Notes: generated from the sequence alone by a model not told the origin. DNA of 64,000 nucleotides from Channa striata (GCA_033026295.1 CM065182.1:7068001-7132000), one strand, 5' to 3'; shown: positions 1 to 15,066, numbered from the stretch's first letter. Made by a program: numbers and translations.

Positions 1-3000
1 ACACTGGCAGCTTTCCCCCTGCTCCCCTGTTATGGCCTACTTCCTCTCGGATCATGTGACCAGCTGGCAGTGATGGTGATTAAGTGGGAGAGCTGCAGGT
101 CCAACGATGCTGAAGGGCAGTGCAGGTCTCCAGTCTCACCTCCGTGTCCTCCCTGCTCCCTCAAGAATCCGCCTATTGCTCCTCTTTTAATTTAATTAGT
201 GAACGCTGCCGCCGCCGTGTTTGTGTTCGCATATGTAAGAGTGAACATTTTGAGACAGGCTGTTCACAGCTTTGAATCTAAATATGCAGTTTTGTTCTTT
301 TTGTACATTTTTCTTTCTCATTCTCAATAAGACTTACTGAAAGACTCATGTTAAAGTGCACTGTGACAGGACTCGTGAGTTGTAGGGACGTTACCATTTG
401 TAGAGGGATTGGTGGCCTTTGAATCCCAGGCTCCATATTCAAGAAAATAATCTCTTAGTAATTTTTGGAGAACTAGAGAAGTTATTCACATTATCATCGT
501 TTTGAAAGTTGCCGTGTCTTATCGGTTTTTACCACGTTCAGAGGTGGAAATCTTGAGTGGTTTGATAAACTCTAAAAACATTTTAAAATGTTATTAGCAG
601 AAATATGCTACATAACCTGTGTTAATGTAGAGATGTGCTGTTAAGCCTCCAGGGACACAGACTCTCATAATGGAACTGGCAACCTTACAGAGATAATCAC
701 TTTCTAATATTTTTGCAGATGAGACTCATCCCTTTAAATAACAAGAAAAGACCAAACCCTGTATGTCATATACTTGAGACGGTTTTGTCTCTCATGCTGC
801 AACAATGTGTCCCAAAGCTGCATATTTTAACGATAAGAAATCACTTTGTGTTATGCTTATTCCTACTAGACCAACATTTTAGCCCACCTGTCATGTTGTG
901 GTACTTTGCAGTTCATGGGGAAACCCGCCCCTCATACCTTCGCCCAGCTGACGTGGTCCTGAAACATCCATGAACACACAACAACCCACAGACAAACACC
1001 TTCACTTGGTTTTTGTTCTCTGTTTTTCTCTCAGACTCTGTGCTATCCGCGGTTTTATCGCTGCCCAATTTCTAGCCCATTATATCTCTGGCTCGCACTT
1101 TTCCTTTCATGACAAAGTGAAAAATCAGACAAAGACAGAGGAAATTAAAAGAAAATGTTGAGACACAACGCTCATTATTTCCACTGACGGCACCAGCAAC
1201 ATTGTAATTGCCCCAAAAAACCTTGCGGCTTCTTCTTCCTCACATGCTCCATTTAAGTCTGAATGCCTGAAAAGAACCGGTGATTGATGTCTCTCGCTCT
1301 GTCCCTCCTCATCATTTCATTAATGCAAGTAGTCTTTTATGTTCCTCGCATCTGGCCCCACATGAAAAGAGCAAATGAACATTAAAGAAAAGAAGGTAAC
1401 ATTCAGAGGGTGGCGCTCCATGTAGATCTGCATCTACAAATCCTTCTTCCCTCACAAATCTAATCCTCCATAAGATGGATGAGATGGAATAAGACGCTGG
1501 ACTTTGACTGACTGCCCCACATTCATCATCCACCATTCAGATTCATTCGTTCATGAATTCTGTCCTCCTTCGTTCCCTGACCTGCCCACTCACGCCTGTG
1601 GTGCACTAACCCCAAATCTTCCCGCCTTTCTCATCACCTTATCTACTGATTATCCCTTCACGCAGAAACATGTCTGATGCTTTTTCAGATTTAAGAATTC
1701 AACAGGTGCTACAGGGGAAGACTTGATGTCCCTTTTCATGTTTCTGGTCGCGTTCGGTTTTCCGGGATATTTACTAGTTCCCTAAATTGAAATTCTATTT
1801 CATGTTTTGCTCGGTTTGATGGTTCCCTTTGTGTTAACATACAGGTTTTTCTGAACCCATACACATGTGGCAGGTGATTAGTAAAAAATGTATGTATTTC
1901 TTGCAATGATTTGATTTTGTACAAATTCCACACGTGGCATGAGATTATATTGCAGAGTTGATTCTTACCCGTTGTTGCACGCATCCAAAAAGTTTGTTAA
2001 AATCCAAGTTGTGTTGTTTTACCTAGAGTATGCAAGTGAAGCTGCACGCTTTATTTTATTTAAATATAGCTTTTGCTAATGTTATTAACATTTTTTCTGG
2101 TATGTAATACTTTAATATCACTAGGTCTAAGAGGAAAATATTGTACTTTCACTCTTACAACATACATATGAAGATTACAGTCACTAGAAACACAAAGAAT
2201 AAAATAAAATACAGCACATAACACCTCATAACCATCAGCATGTAACATAATTCAAAATTAGGGCTTACTTATTAATAATTAGGATGTACTTTTTACATGA
2301 TAATGAAAACAACTTAAACGCTTGTTTAAAAAGCTCGCTGCAGCAATAAAGTGATGAACACATAAAAAATAATTATAATCCAATAATATCACACTCAGTG
2401 ATGTTAAATGATTCATTCTGCACAAAGTGTACTTCTACTAATATTCTGTAACTAATATTAGTGATATACTAACTATTATCGATGCTTAATCATGAGCTGA
2501 GTACTTTTGCCACTGTCTACACTGTGTCCATATAGCTTATGTTGTCCATAAATTGCCCCCGTTGATTCCTTCTCAGTAGCACCAGTGCATTTCACCAGTC
2601 TTGATGAACACTATAGGGGGCTTTGCTGGTTGTTGCTGCCCACTGAGGGAGATACCTGAGCAGACGGCCTCTGCACCAGCCCTCAGCACCTAGTTAACAC
2701 CACTCTTCCAAGGCTTTTGGGCAGCACTTTATGATGTGTTCCAGGGATCATCTTCCTTGGCACAATAGGCCAAGGTTTTGTTTTGTTTTTTTTATCGTTT
2801 GGTTGAGAAGTCTCTGGTCTCCCTGTTACGATCCCCGGCCATCTGCAAGCCCTCAAGCCCTCATCTGTTCTCACCTGCTCTACCCTTTAACAAAAAATGT
2901 TTTATGTGCTCTCTGTGTTTGAGTTGTGCTATTTCTGAGCCGTGACAACATCAAGGTGAGCTTGTCCTTGAATGCCGCCTCATCCCTGTTCAAGTGTCAG

Positions 3001-4169
3001 TCTCTGTCACTGTCTGCAGCAGCGTGATGTCGATGGCACGTGGTGATTACGTGAGCTCACTCCTCATTCTGCGTTTATATGCTGGTGGAGATGTTTGACA
3101 CTTTGCTTCCAAGTGGTACTGAATTCATGGTACTTTATATGGCATTCTCTTTATTTTTTATGTATATTATCTAACTAAAAAACAAATAATGAACAAAATG
3201 ATGAGCACTGCCCAACTACTGCAGGTGTAAGAGGCAGTTCTATGACTTTCAGCATGTCTCATGGACAGACAACTGAATGTTTCTATTGCACGTTAATCAA
3301 TTAATTGATTAAGAAGGATTTCATGTTTGCATGTAAAACCTTTTCAACCGTTTATTAATGTTCATGTCCAAAACTGTTTTCACAGGTATGTTTGTTTATT
3401 CCTCAGATGCTGTTGATGGCGATGAGCAGGAGGAGGTCACCTTCAATGTCTGCCTGGACGTGCCCGTTTTTATTCTCTTTTGTTGTTTATTGTGAACATC
3501 TGTCTTCATCAGACTTTGCGGTCAGAAATTATTGTTGCTGAGACGAGACTGTGGACTGATTAGTCTGTTGTTTGGTAGCAGAGAGACCAATAAAAGTGAT
3601 GCTACGGGACATTATTGACAGATAAAGTGGCAAGTTTATTACAGAGCACTAAACCAGCGACAGATGGAGACCTTTGCTCTCTGAATGGTGTGTGTCTTTC
3701 TATGCTTGTGTTCACATATTTCAGCTCAATACCATATTGATCAGTTCAGTACATTTTGGATGGCGCTGCCAACTAACTGCACAGGGTCATTTGAGGGTTC
3801 ACAGTTGGTTTTAGGGTGAAGGTTTTAGGTTAGAGTTAAAGTGACAGGGCGTGATGGTGGAGATTAAATTAAAAGTAGGCAATGTTTTATATCGGTGTCT
3901 TCACAACTATAGAGAGATGGTGAGTGAACTCACACCTGCTTGATGTTGTTGATCTACGCTTCACTCATTAGTATTAATGAATCGCACACTTACTGCATCC
4001 CATTCATTATCGCTCCCTCCTTCAATTTAATTCCGTTCAAAGAGATATTGCAGAGCTGTAAACATGAAACAAATGACAAAACAAAGCCCAGGAACAATGA
4101 ACACTTACGACAGATAATGTTTTCAAAATCAGATAGCAACATCACAGACGGGGTTAGTTTGAAAGAACA

Positions 4170-4170
<1 letters not shown>

Positions 4171-4222
<52 letters not shown>
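4171..4222. repeat. (TG)26 microsatellite
   Basis: Uninterrupted TG dinucleotide run of about 26 units, typical of fish intergenic DNA. The open frames across it are artefacts of the repeat. Confidence 0.97.
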
Positions 4223-4224
<2 letters not shown>

Positions 4225-5031
4225 ACTTTTTAGGAGAGTTTGTGCCTGTTGCTGTATTTAATTTGCACCACTCTTATGTCATTTGTTGAAGCTGAACAAA
4301 GCAGTTTGAAGTAGCACCCTAAAATGTCTGTTAATCAAACAAACATAAACCTTCTACTTATGAAAGCTGCACTTTTAAATATTAAAGTCGATTTTAATAG
4401 TAAAAAGGATTAAATTATAAACTAAAATGGAAACACTTTCTTATTGTGGAATGGACTCACTTTTGTTAAAACTTAAAGTTAGCAAAGTCATCTCCATATG
4501 CTTGTTTAAAATATTATAAATTGAATTATTTAATTGCCTAATATCTCCTACAAGCTGGTAATTGTGATTCCATCATAGGACTCCTACACAGCCACGGTAC
4601 CTACCCATACGGTATGTTTTATTTTTGTGTCTTTGGTTTTCTTTGTATTGATGAGATCTTCTCTATACAGATGCTCTCTGGACTCACGGAACCCCCCAGA
4701 CCATCAGTCCCACCTCCCTGCAGCCCCAAATGCTGTGGCAACCACATGTGAACCAGTGTTGTGACAAAGCTGACCTCCTTTTCCACGTCTCTGGAGATTG
4801 CACCAGCAGGACGGGAGAAGAGAGAGTGAGGGAGGAGGCAGGGGAGACATGGATGATAGAAAAAAAGCATCTGTCGACAGTGAGAGGAGGAAATTAGGTT
4901 GGTGGATGGTAGAGGTGAGTAGAGGAGTTAAATAAAATCTGGTAGCAGCACAGAAATGAGACGATTCTTGGAAGGTAAAAGTGGAAATTAGGGAGCAAGA
5001 GAGGTTGACGAATCAGGATGAAAGGGACAGG

Positions 5032-5032
<1 letters not shown>

Positions 5033-5080
<48 letters not shown>
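5033..5080. repeat. (TG)24 microsatellite
   Basis: Uninterrupted TG dinucleotide run of about 24 units ending at a TATGGG junction. Confidence 0.97.
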
Positions 5081-5084
<4 letters not shown>

Positions 5085-8000
5085 GGAGGAGCTCCATCAT
5101 CCTCTCTGGTTTCATCCTTGCTGTGCCTCTACGAGGAGTTGATTTACTGCCCACTGCCAAATGAAGATCCCCCCATGGTCGCCTGCTTCCGCCTTAAGTT
5201 TAGTGCTCCATCCCAGGGTTTGCGTTAAAACCCGAGGAAACACAGCTTTTTATAGGGCACTTCACTGGCAAACAGGTGGAGCGGTGCTCACAAAAAAATG
5301 CTCTATTGTAGCTGCAAAGTTTTCTCTGCTTTGCAATAGAGACACAGTATTATGGCCTTGAAGCAGAACTCGAACGAGACAGTGTTTTGATGTTTCACTG
5401 AATAATAAAAAGACTCGTCTGACTGGCACATATTCTGGCAGCACTTTACATTACAGCCCAGTAATAAACCGAGTAGCAGGGGATGATGTTTTGCCAATGG
5501 AAATGCAACAATAGAGTAAAGTCTAGTAGTAACTAGTTATGGCTGCATATTTAGAATGTGTATATGTATATATATATATACACACTGTGGATTTGTTAGC
5601 TCAAACACACCTGGTTATTTTTGTGTATTTATTATGGATTTTGTGGAAATATTTCGAAGACAATAAAACAAGGCCATAGATGTCCATTTGGAAAACTTTT
5701 ATAAATGCATTCAAACAAAAAGTTAAAATTTTAAACAGAAGAAATTAATTTTTGTCTTGCTCTGAGGGTCTTCAAATGCCGCAGGACCTTCAGATTTACA
5801 GATTTCTGTAATTAAAACACAAACACATCACTGACTGAATAAAAAGATCTGTTGCCACACTTCATTGTTCTTTATTATTCATGCACACAATACCACTGTA
5901 CATTTTGTAAAATTTAGAATCTTTTGTAACCGGTTTAAACGTCCCTATACAGATATAAAAAGGTAAGCAAGATCATGATGTTGTAATATCAGGAGAATGT
6001 AGATGGTTCACTTTTTCTCATTTTAAAGCAATCAACATTAGCATGAGCATGAGACTTGAAATCAATCCTCTCTGCTCCACCCAGTCCCCCCCCCTCACTG
6101 CTCCATAACGCTCTTCTAATGTCTGCTACGCTCTGCACAGCCCGTCAGGACTAGAGTCATTATCAAATTACAATAAATAAACAAAACTGCACAACTTACC
6201 AATCAGGAAGAAATTCTCTAAAGTGAAAAGTTGGCTGCGACACCACCTCTCCGCTTCAGGATACATTATGGAGCCTGTTTCTCCTGGAAAAATATTCTAA
6301 AAAGTTGTATGTAACTTTGGTAAATTTACAAAGAGATGATGCTTAGGTTTATCTACCTGTATCTGGAGTTGTGACTGGATTTGGCTACATTATCCGTGTT
6401 TCACACATGTTGTAATAAGTTTTTGACTCATTATCTGGCGTCAAATATGCTGCTCCTCTGAGAACGAGTGATCCTTTTATTCTTACCCAGAACCCCTGTA
6501 TGTTTGTGTCCTGCGCTGTAACCTTGGCTTATCGTGGCTTCAGTTCATGTCATCCATCTTCATAGACTGTGGTTGTTACACAGAAACACCAACGTATATT
6601 CCCAAGAAACTCCTATAGCTCTTGGTGTTTAATTGTATGTGATATCTTGCTTGCATATTCTATGTGTTACCTAAACATTAGCCCCCCGTTACCTCGTGAA
6701 TGCCGCACTGTGATGTAAAACGCTACCTGTTGTATTTCTTTCAGCACAGAGTTTGATATAATGAACTCCACAAGCTAATATGTTGCCATGGTGATTCCCA
6801 TGGCAGCTGGATTAAATATTCCTGTCCCTTGAGTCTGGCCACACATGAAAGAACATGAAAAAATTGTTTTCCATTCACATTAGCTTTACAAATGGAGATG
6901 TTACGTTATAGAGGCAAACACAACACTCGCAGCGTCCTCCTGCCTCCTTGTCAGGAGTGTGTTTACGCTCGTCCTGCTCCTCCAATTTTCACCCTTTCTC
7001 CTCAACCTCTCCTTCCCCTCTTGTTTCTCTGCCACCTCTCTTTCACCTTAAATCACACAAACAGCCTGTATTTCCTCGCTCTCCCTACTCACCTTTCCTG
7101 CCCATCCCCTCCATCCTCCCTCTGCTCCTCCGTGATGTTTATTTTACCTTAATGTAATTTGGTGTTATTTAATTTAGAGAGCCGTGACTTGTGATGGCTC
7201 AGCAGGGATTCAGGGGTGTAGCTGCACGTTCGTGCACGTGTGCATGCACAGATGTGCCCTTCGGCGGTGCAGAAATGTTTGATATTTTGCTGCCTGGGTT
7301 CGTCCCAAAGAAAACAAACTAAGTTACAATCACGCCAACGTGGTCATCACTTATTTATACAGTTGGGTAAGAGTTGGGAGGCAGTGGGAAGAGCAGGAAA
7401 GGAAATGTTGAGGTTGTTTAGACAGTCATAGTGGGGAATAAATAAGGGGTCCAGGATGAGAAATGAATTAGAAGAGAAAGAGTGACCTTGAAGAGACCAC
7501 ATAAACAGACATATTGTGATTTATATTACTTCATGCATTATTGACAAGGGAATTATTAGCTGCAGGGAATGGTCTTCACTTGTAATAATCCCCAGACTGT
7601 TTTGACATGCCGCTATAGATGGTGGATATGAAGACAAAAGTGAATTGCCCCATTTATATTCAACCCAAAGGACCTACTCTGAGCTGCAGAGGACAGATCT
7701 GAATGTCTGAGATAAAGTACAAAGTTGTTGTGCTGTATTATCTGTGATATGTATCTGCTGAAATCAGATGCCTCTGGCACAGCTACTTTATAAATTTTGT
7801 TAAACCTGTAGATACAGTTATGTGAAATATTCCCGTGGAAAATAAGTCAGAGGGCAATCTGGAGATTTTCTAACTGCAAAATGGTCATCTGGAGAAGTTT
7901 TTCATAGGGACATTCCATTCCATTTATGTATGAATGATTATCAGATTTGGAAGTAGACTTGAGATTTGAACAGCCTAAGTCAAAGACACACACATCAGCT

Positions 8001-8862
8001 ACTGATTAGCAGGTTCAATAGTGGAGTAATGAGCTGACAAAGATGTTTGGGAATTTGAACTTTGTTGATTCTTCAACGATCCTCTAATGAGAGGTTATAC
8101 GTTTCATGCTGAATATTAAATGACCTTATTGGACCCAACTGAGATGGCCTTGAGCTAGGACCAGGAAGTGGCATTTGAACAGTGGGGCCAGATGCCCACC
8201 GGAACAGACCGATCAGAACCCAATGAAGCCGTCCTCTAACCTCACCCAGGTCTGGGTCAGATGCAGTCAAACGAATGACGTGGGGGAAAAGCCGCGCTCA
8301 TCCAGTCTGACAGCTGTGGTGGCCCCGCGTCTAGTTCTGAGGCGTCACGTATACTTGCACCCTGGACAATCGACCAGCTTTTTTAGTAACAGTTTAAATC
8401 CAGGGTACAGGTATAGAGGCAAGTGCGACTGAAAACAGAGGAAGGTTTAATGTCTTCATCAAGATAAAAATCAGCGAAGCGGCCTTTAAAAAATGAACTG
8501 TATCGACGAATGTCTCGTTCTATATTTTTCACATTGATATTTTGTTGCGCATTTAATTGCTCAATGAATCAGGTGACATGCTTTATGCTGCAATGTTTTG
8601 TCTTGTGGTCTCAGCTCTAATCACTTACCATAGCGCACTCATAATTGTTTGCTTATTTTGTAAGTCATGAAGTTTGGAGCTCAGATGAACTTCTAATCCT
8701 GTTAATTTTTATCCCTCAGACTTTCTCAGAGAGCATCAGCGATGCCAGCAGCATTAGCACATTATGAATTTAAAGTAATTTAATTGTGTTTTAATTAAAC
8801 CTCATTTGGGTCTGTTAGCAGCATGTGGTGTGTGTGTGTGTGTGGATGATGGGGTTTTATTC

Positions 8863-8888
8863 TGTGTGTGTGTGTGTGTGTGTGTGTG
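8863..8888. repeat. (TG)13 microsatellite
   Basis: TG run with a second shorter TG tract about 20 bases upstream (from about 8828), so it is an interrupted compound repeat. Confidence 0.9.
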
Positions 8889-11800
8889 CCTGCCTGGGTG
8901 TGCTCCTGTACACTTGCTCATAATGCTGCTCAGACCAACAGAGGCTACTGAGCTGCATTCTCAATTTCATCACATCTCACTGATTCTGTTACGTTTTTCA
9001 TTTTTCTTTTTGCCGCTTGTCTCTCACTGTGCATTTGTATTTACCTTTTTACCCCCTAAATTTAATGTGACTCGGGTTTGTGCTTTTACTGTCGCTTTTC
9101 GTTATTCACAAAGCTACGTAGATGTAGAGACAATCACAATAAATACAGTCAATGTTTTTCTCAGTTTACCGACTCTGTCCACGTGCCGTGTGCGTGTGTG
9201 TGTATTCTGAATATAAATTCAGCCTGATTTAAACTGAAACCATTTGGAACCACACAGGATAAGAAGAAAACTGCTGCTCGCTGAATTCTGGTATCTAGAG
9301 GGATGATGGACTGGCAGCTGCCTGGATCAGAAGAGAAAACAGACTAGAACAGCTTAAACCTACCAAGGTGTGAGATTTATTCATGGTGCGTGTGTGTATG
9401 TATATGTGTGTGTGTGTGGGTGTGTGTATGTCTGCTGAGGTTCAGCTGATATCCGATTTCTGAAGGCCGATTCTGATATTTTTGTACTGGATGTTCCTAC
9501 AGCTGATATTTGGTGCATTTTCATGCTTAGAATGTCATGGTCTCTAGCTATCACCTCATTTTTTATGTCTCAGGTGGTAAGAAAAAAAAACCTGAAATAA
9601 CATTTAGATTAAAATGTGGCACTAAAATCTTTCTAGAAACTCATTAAAAATTAAATTGTGTCAAGGTTTAGCGGCTCCCGTTCGAATGCTTGGGGAAGCT
9701 CCGCGACAAAACGAGCCTTTAATTTGCCGAGACATTACCAGATAATTGAACGAGGAAATGAAATTTGCAAAGAACATAAAGGATGAGATGTGTGGACTAG
9801 CGACATCCACGGTGAGCGACGCTGACTGACAGGTGAAAGGATGATTTACTGCGTTCCTGTGCCTATGTATGCAGCGTTTATGTGCATGTGCATCCGTCTA
9901 TTTAAAGCAGACGATGAGTCACCCACTAATCTCCGAATGGAAGCGGCGTTACATTTTAGGGATCCATCCATCAGGTCTCCAGCAGGTACATGCAGGTCAT
10001 GAGGGTAGTTGCAGTGCACAGCTAACTCATTAGCACTTCTTCAAGCTGCTCGCTTTGCCCGTCACTACTCCGAAGTTGACAGTAATTCCTAATTTTATGG
10101 TCTGTGGACAGCAGGAGTGACAAACTATGTTAAAGTTAGCGTGGCTAATGTCATTACAAGCTGTCAGACATACTTTACTTATTTGGCTGACAGCTTACAC
10201 ACAGTGATCAGGTGAAGCTTCATTGATTTTCTCAAAGGCACCTGGTGTTCTCCACTAATTCAGACTGTTTTCATTATCCAAATAGAGCAAATGTCTAGTG
10301 GAAAAATGCTTACCTCTAATACACTCACTAATGCATCCCTACTATTGAAATTGTTCCATTTTTGTGTGTGGTGTTGATGGCAACCATTTATCCATAATTC
10401 AGTCTGCGACAGAGATGGAGGAGCTACTTATAGCTGGAAAGTGGTGGGAAAAGGGTGGGTGGTGGTTTGATGATTCTGCCAAAATATCTCAATTTACTAC
10501 ACACTGTAGGGTACAGTGTATTATTTTGCTCTATATTGAAGGGGGACGCACTGACTGAATAACGATTGGACAGACCACTCTGAAAATGTGTGGTCTTATA
10601 AAGTGGTTACTGGCTGTGTTCATCTAACTGTGGACTGAGATCTCATTTAGTTAAAAGCACAGATTTAAACTTTAAACTTTAGAGAGAAAAGAATTGTTTA
10701 ACCACATTTGCCACGGTTGATAATATCCTGCCTTCCCTTTGGTGTAAAAAAAAGAGATTATTACACCTGTCACACAACACGCTTCTTCAGGTTACGTAGC
10801 AACACACTGATATGTATTTTTGCACATGCATAGAAATTCTCGCCTCCGTGACCCAGACAAAATCACACACACACAAAGAAATACATTTCAATCATCCACC
10901 CTGCACAGTGCTGGTCCTACTTTTTTATGGTTTGCACCTAAATCACGTTCCCATGTTGCATCTGCAAGCAGACACTTTCTCTCTCTTTCTCTCTCTCTCA
11001 CACACATGCATGTGTCTGCACACACTCTTTCCCGCAAAGGTCTTGATGTTACATCCAGTCACTGTTGCATTATTTATGTGGTGTTGCAGACATAACCTCC
11101 CCAGGGGGAACTTTAAGTTTTAGCCATAGCTCTTGAGATTGTTGTGTATATTAAACAGGACGCGTATTTATCTGCATGTACGTGCAACATAGGCTGGATG
11201 ACCTTTGAGCCATAATGTTACTGAACTATGAATTTATCTCTGGTCCAGTTCCAGCAATTACCTTTTTTAAACACACACTTGTCTCCTGCTCCCTCACACT
11301 CTCTTTTTGTCTCTGGTTCACCGACACGTCATTTACTTATTCACATGGGCTGTAAGCACACAAACACTGTACACTCGTCTGCTGATTGTTTTATGGTCTC
11401 CTCCAGTTCATAACCCTGCCAACATGTGTCTATGAAAGTGAATTAACCTTCTTAGGGAGTTTAAAATTAATGTTCAGCGAAGCCTACAGCTGAAAACTCT
11501 GGCTGACAGGATCCAGATTTTTCCCCACAGAAGGTCATCTTGCTGCAGGACTTGGCATGGATGTTGAGAGGAATGGATGATTACAATATTTAAATGCTGA
11601 TGAAAATGAGGCTGGATTTGCAAGAAATGTTGAATGTATTATACAGCAGGGTTGTGATCTGATCTGCAATCTCATGTTCCTGATGGCGGCTGCCAGGTTT
11701 CCACTTCATGAGGGAGCAGGAAACAAGATCAAAGCGCCGCTGCTCTACAAGGTACAACTTTACAGAGTAGATACCTAAAAAAAAATTTCATAAGAAGTAT

Positions 11801-14098
11801 ATGAAGTGGCACAGACGTACACACAGTGGGGGATGGTGTCTTGTTCAGCTTTGAGCAGCAGCAGACAGACCGTTACTTTTTATTTCCCCTTATCACCAGT
11901 GTGAGTTTGGTCATTGTAACTCAGCTAAATCACAAACTTTGCCTCTCTTCTAGATAATACTTCCATTTTGATAAATCCCACTCTGAAGGAGGCTATTAAA
12001 ACTGCACATTATCGTCACCTTTCACTGCCATGGAGGAAATAAATTGCCATACATTATCTGAACACGAACTCGGAAATGCTAATGTCTTTGTTTGGGGGAC
12101 TGCTCTACTGTGACCTCAGCTGTTTGAGTCTATAAATTCATTCTGCTCCATTCCACTTCTTGATCTACTGCTGCATAGTTTTTCTACCCTTTTATGTAAC
12201 GTGAACCATTTAATAAAGTTTTATTATTTAGTTAATTCATTTCACTTGTTGTCAGTTTTGGGGTGTCCTGGTGGCAGGTCGCAGGTTCAAATTCAGCCCT
12301 TTGAAGAGTTTTTATTGCTCCTTGTTACGTTAGAATATTTCTTGGCACTCCTTCCTGTCAGCAATCTAATTATAAAAATCCAGTGTGAAGTTTGTCACTT
12401 CAGGCTGTGCTTTAGTCACGGCCTTATTTATTTAGTGATTAAAGCTCAGGAGACAGGACAAAAGCATAACTCTATTAGTGAGCAATAAATGGTCTGACAG
12501 AGCACAGATTACAGAAAAAATAGGGCAGCCACTCTTGATTGCTGTATTGATTTGTTGTGAGGTCAGAGTTCACGTTAGCGTTTCCCTGTGGCGGCGACTT
12601 CTCTCTTTGTCTTTGCAAAATCTCAGGTTTTGCCAGTTGATAAGAGCCAGTTGTGTAAAACGATGTAATAGTCAGAGTGAAGTGTATTAGTCAGTCATCT
12701 GGGAACCGCAACACAGTGAACCAGTTCGCTGAAAATAAGTTCTTTGACTCAGCAGAGAGGTTCGTATTGATGGAAACACAAAGTGGAGCTGCTGACATTT
12801 TGTTGTAAAGTGTATTTTTCTCCTTGTGAATGAAATGCAAATGTCCCGTGTTTGCAGGATAAAGAAAAGTCTGCAACCGACCCAGATGTGTACCAGATTC
12901 CTCTTGATTTATATTATTATATTCAATTATTTTTTTCTAACGGAGCCCTTCACTAATTTTGAACTTGCTTCTTTTGGTTCTAGTTTGGGTTGTACATGTA
13001 CATAAAAACCATTAAACTTGCCATTGACTTACCTATATCAAAACATCTCTCTACCTCTAGCTGGAAAAATGCCTCCAGATGACATCACTTGGAGGAACCT
13101 TCAGTGCAGATTGGTAAAGTCGCTCATTAACACATTTACTATTAAATAGTTATAAAATGCTTTACACTATTGCTGTATACTATCCCAGTCACCTGTCATC
13201 CTCCGGCTGCCATCCAAGCTGCTCACCTGTGCACTTCAATATGTAGCCAGTGCAGATTAGAATTCAAATAACTCACGCTGTGGATCACTGCTGTAATGTC
13301 TAGTAAAGCTTTCTAGAGTGCAAGGTAATGTCATCAAATGTCTTTTAATGTCTGTCCAACAACTTAAACTTAAAGAAATTCAAATGTGTTTCAGTTTGTA
13401 GCCATGAGACAGACAAAAGCTGAACTCTGTTGGTCTAACAATATATTTCATTTACAATCCTGCACGTATTGTTAGCGTTTCGATCTCTGTGTCGGTGCAA
13501 AACTCCTAAATGATTCAATTTACAGTGATAGGAAATGTTAACTTCACATGAATCTGACACTGTTGGAAAACAAACTTTTTCCCCTAAATCTTCACCCGTC
13601 CCTCATTAAAAACACTGGGCTGTTAATCCCAACCCAGTGTGAATCTGTGAGACCTGGTCAGTAATAAATATAACTGATATAAACAGTCAGAGAGAACTCC
13701 CAACTGCTGTCTAAAAAGTATAAAACATAAAGTGCAAAAAAATCTCCAGTTAAGAGTTTCCAAAAAAACACAAAATAAATCACATTGAACAACCAAACAT
13801 AAATCAAACTGAATTCATTTCCGACACATTAGATGTTATTTGCTCTTTCTGGCCATTAATATTAAACACATTAATAATTTCAAATATGTTCACTCTGCAA
13901 AGTGAGGTGGGCCTCGTTTTAAGTTGTATGATATGCATGATACTGTTTCCGACTGTACATCAAGGTCTTATTATAGTTCTTTGTGATTTATAATCCTCCA
14001 TCTTTTACTAAAAAGAAAAAAAATACACACTGGTTGATTCTAATTTGTTATGTTAAAATCTTTCATCCAACACAACTCTACAGTGAGAAACACACACA

Positions 14099-14210
14099 CA
14101 CCAGGAGCAAATCATTCAGTGTGTCGCCCAACGACACAAAGCTGGGATTGAACCACCGCCACTGTTATAACCGCACTACCCACTCAACCACCTTATCTGT
14201 AGCCGCCCTG
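14099..14210 (-). repeat. tRNA-derived SINE fragment
   Basis: Read on the minus strand, the segment has an A-box-like tract (GGTTGAGTGGGTAGTGC) and a B-box-like tract (GGTGGTTCAATCCC). These are followed by a degraded form of the body seen in other fish SINEs, where GTGTCCTTGGGCAAGACACT precedes a TTGCTCC tract. The same body occurs in the copy at 54602-54870. The 3' part is missing, so this is a truncated copy. Family assignment is from memory of fish repeats and needs a repeat-library search. Confidence 0.6.
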
Positions 14211-14459
14211 ACCATACACGCAGCTCAGCTGTAAATTATAACACATGGACAGAATTGGACTCTGAAAAGTCATAAAATGCTTTGTTGGCAAACTATGATA
14301 AGTGGACTCACCCATCATCCTTCATGTTTGTGTGTTGATCAAACGACATTTATGGTTATGTTTCATTTAGGATTAGAACTGGTGTATGAAAAGGAAATCG
14401 AGACAATCCCTGTGCCTTTGAACAAACTCCCATCTGATTTAAACCCGCATAAATCCCCG

Positions 14460-15060
14460 TCAGGTCATGTTGGGTGGAGATGCTGACACGAGGCGCGTCC
14501 CTTCACCTTCATTCGCCCCGCGCCTGTGGGACACCGACGTTCAGCACCGCGGACAGCGCCAAGACCCGAAACCCAACGGCTTCGCGGTTTGAATTGGTCA
14601 TGAATATGCTGCGCTCATTACATATGCAGCACGAGGGTGAAATATTCATGAGTCACTTGTGTTGTCGTTACTTTTCACCGATGCCTCAGTAGTGACAGTC
14701 TGGTTGCTCAGCACAGCGGTGAAGCCCCGGTGACACGATCGGCGGGAGGAATGAGCTCAATGGGAAACACAGTGTCAAACCTCGGAACAAGCCTTCATGT
14801 AATTATTACAGATGGGTGTGAATGAGATGGAGGCTCAGGTGTTTTAATCAGAGGCCAAGTGTCACGGACGGGGACGAGTAATCTACAGAGATTTGGGAAA
14901 AAGGATGGAGAGGCCCGAAGAAGAAGAAGATGAAGATGAGGATGGTGACACCTCAGGATGGGGGGGGCAACACACACACACTGCATCATTTAAGTACTGC
15001 CACTGATGTCACTTCCTAGGCATCGTAATTGGTCATCAGTGACTCTTAAAGCTCCGAAGA
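14460..15060. promoter_or_regulatory. Distal CpG-rich segment upstream of caln1
   Basis: The sequence is locally CpG-rich (14480-14590). It then has a cluster of AT-rich octamer-like motifs (CATGAATAT at 14599, CATATGCAG at 14621, ATATTCATG at 14642) and an AP-1-like TGAGTCA at 14648-14654. It lies just upstream of the presumed caln1 promoter. Regulatory function is inferred from motif density only. Confidence 0.35.
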
Positions 15061-15066
15061 ATGGTT

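Larger units (their letters stand above)
1..14460. other. Gene-free upstream region
   Basis: No exon of a recognisable protein was found on either strand. The open frames here are short, lack family motifs and several only translate CA/TG repeats. The stretch holds (TG)n microsatellites, AT-rich DNA and a SINE fragment near 14100-14210. In human the region beside CALN1 is a gene-poor block rich in conserved non-coding DNA, so regulatory elements are possible here, but I cannot identify them from one genome. Confidence 0.7.

Noticed and set aside
8806..9210. 134-codon open frame over TG repeats
   Set aside because: Half of it is Cys-Val repeats from (TG)n, and the rest has no recognisable domain.
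12262..12312. B-box-like GCAGGTTCAAATTC, possible SINE head
   Set aside because: Too short and the expected body is not recognisable; could be a very old fragment.
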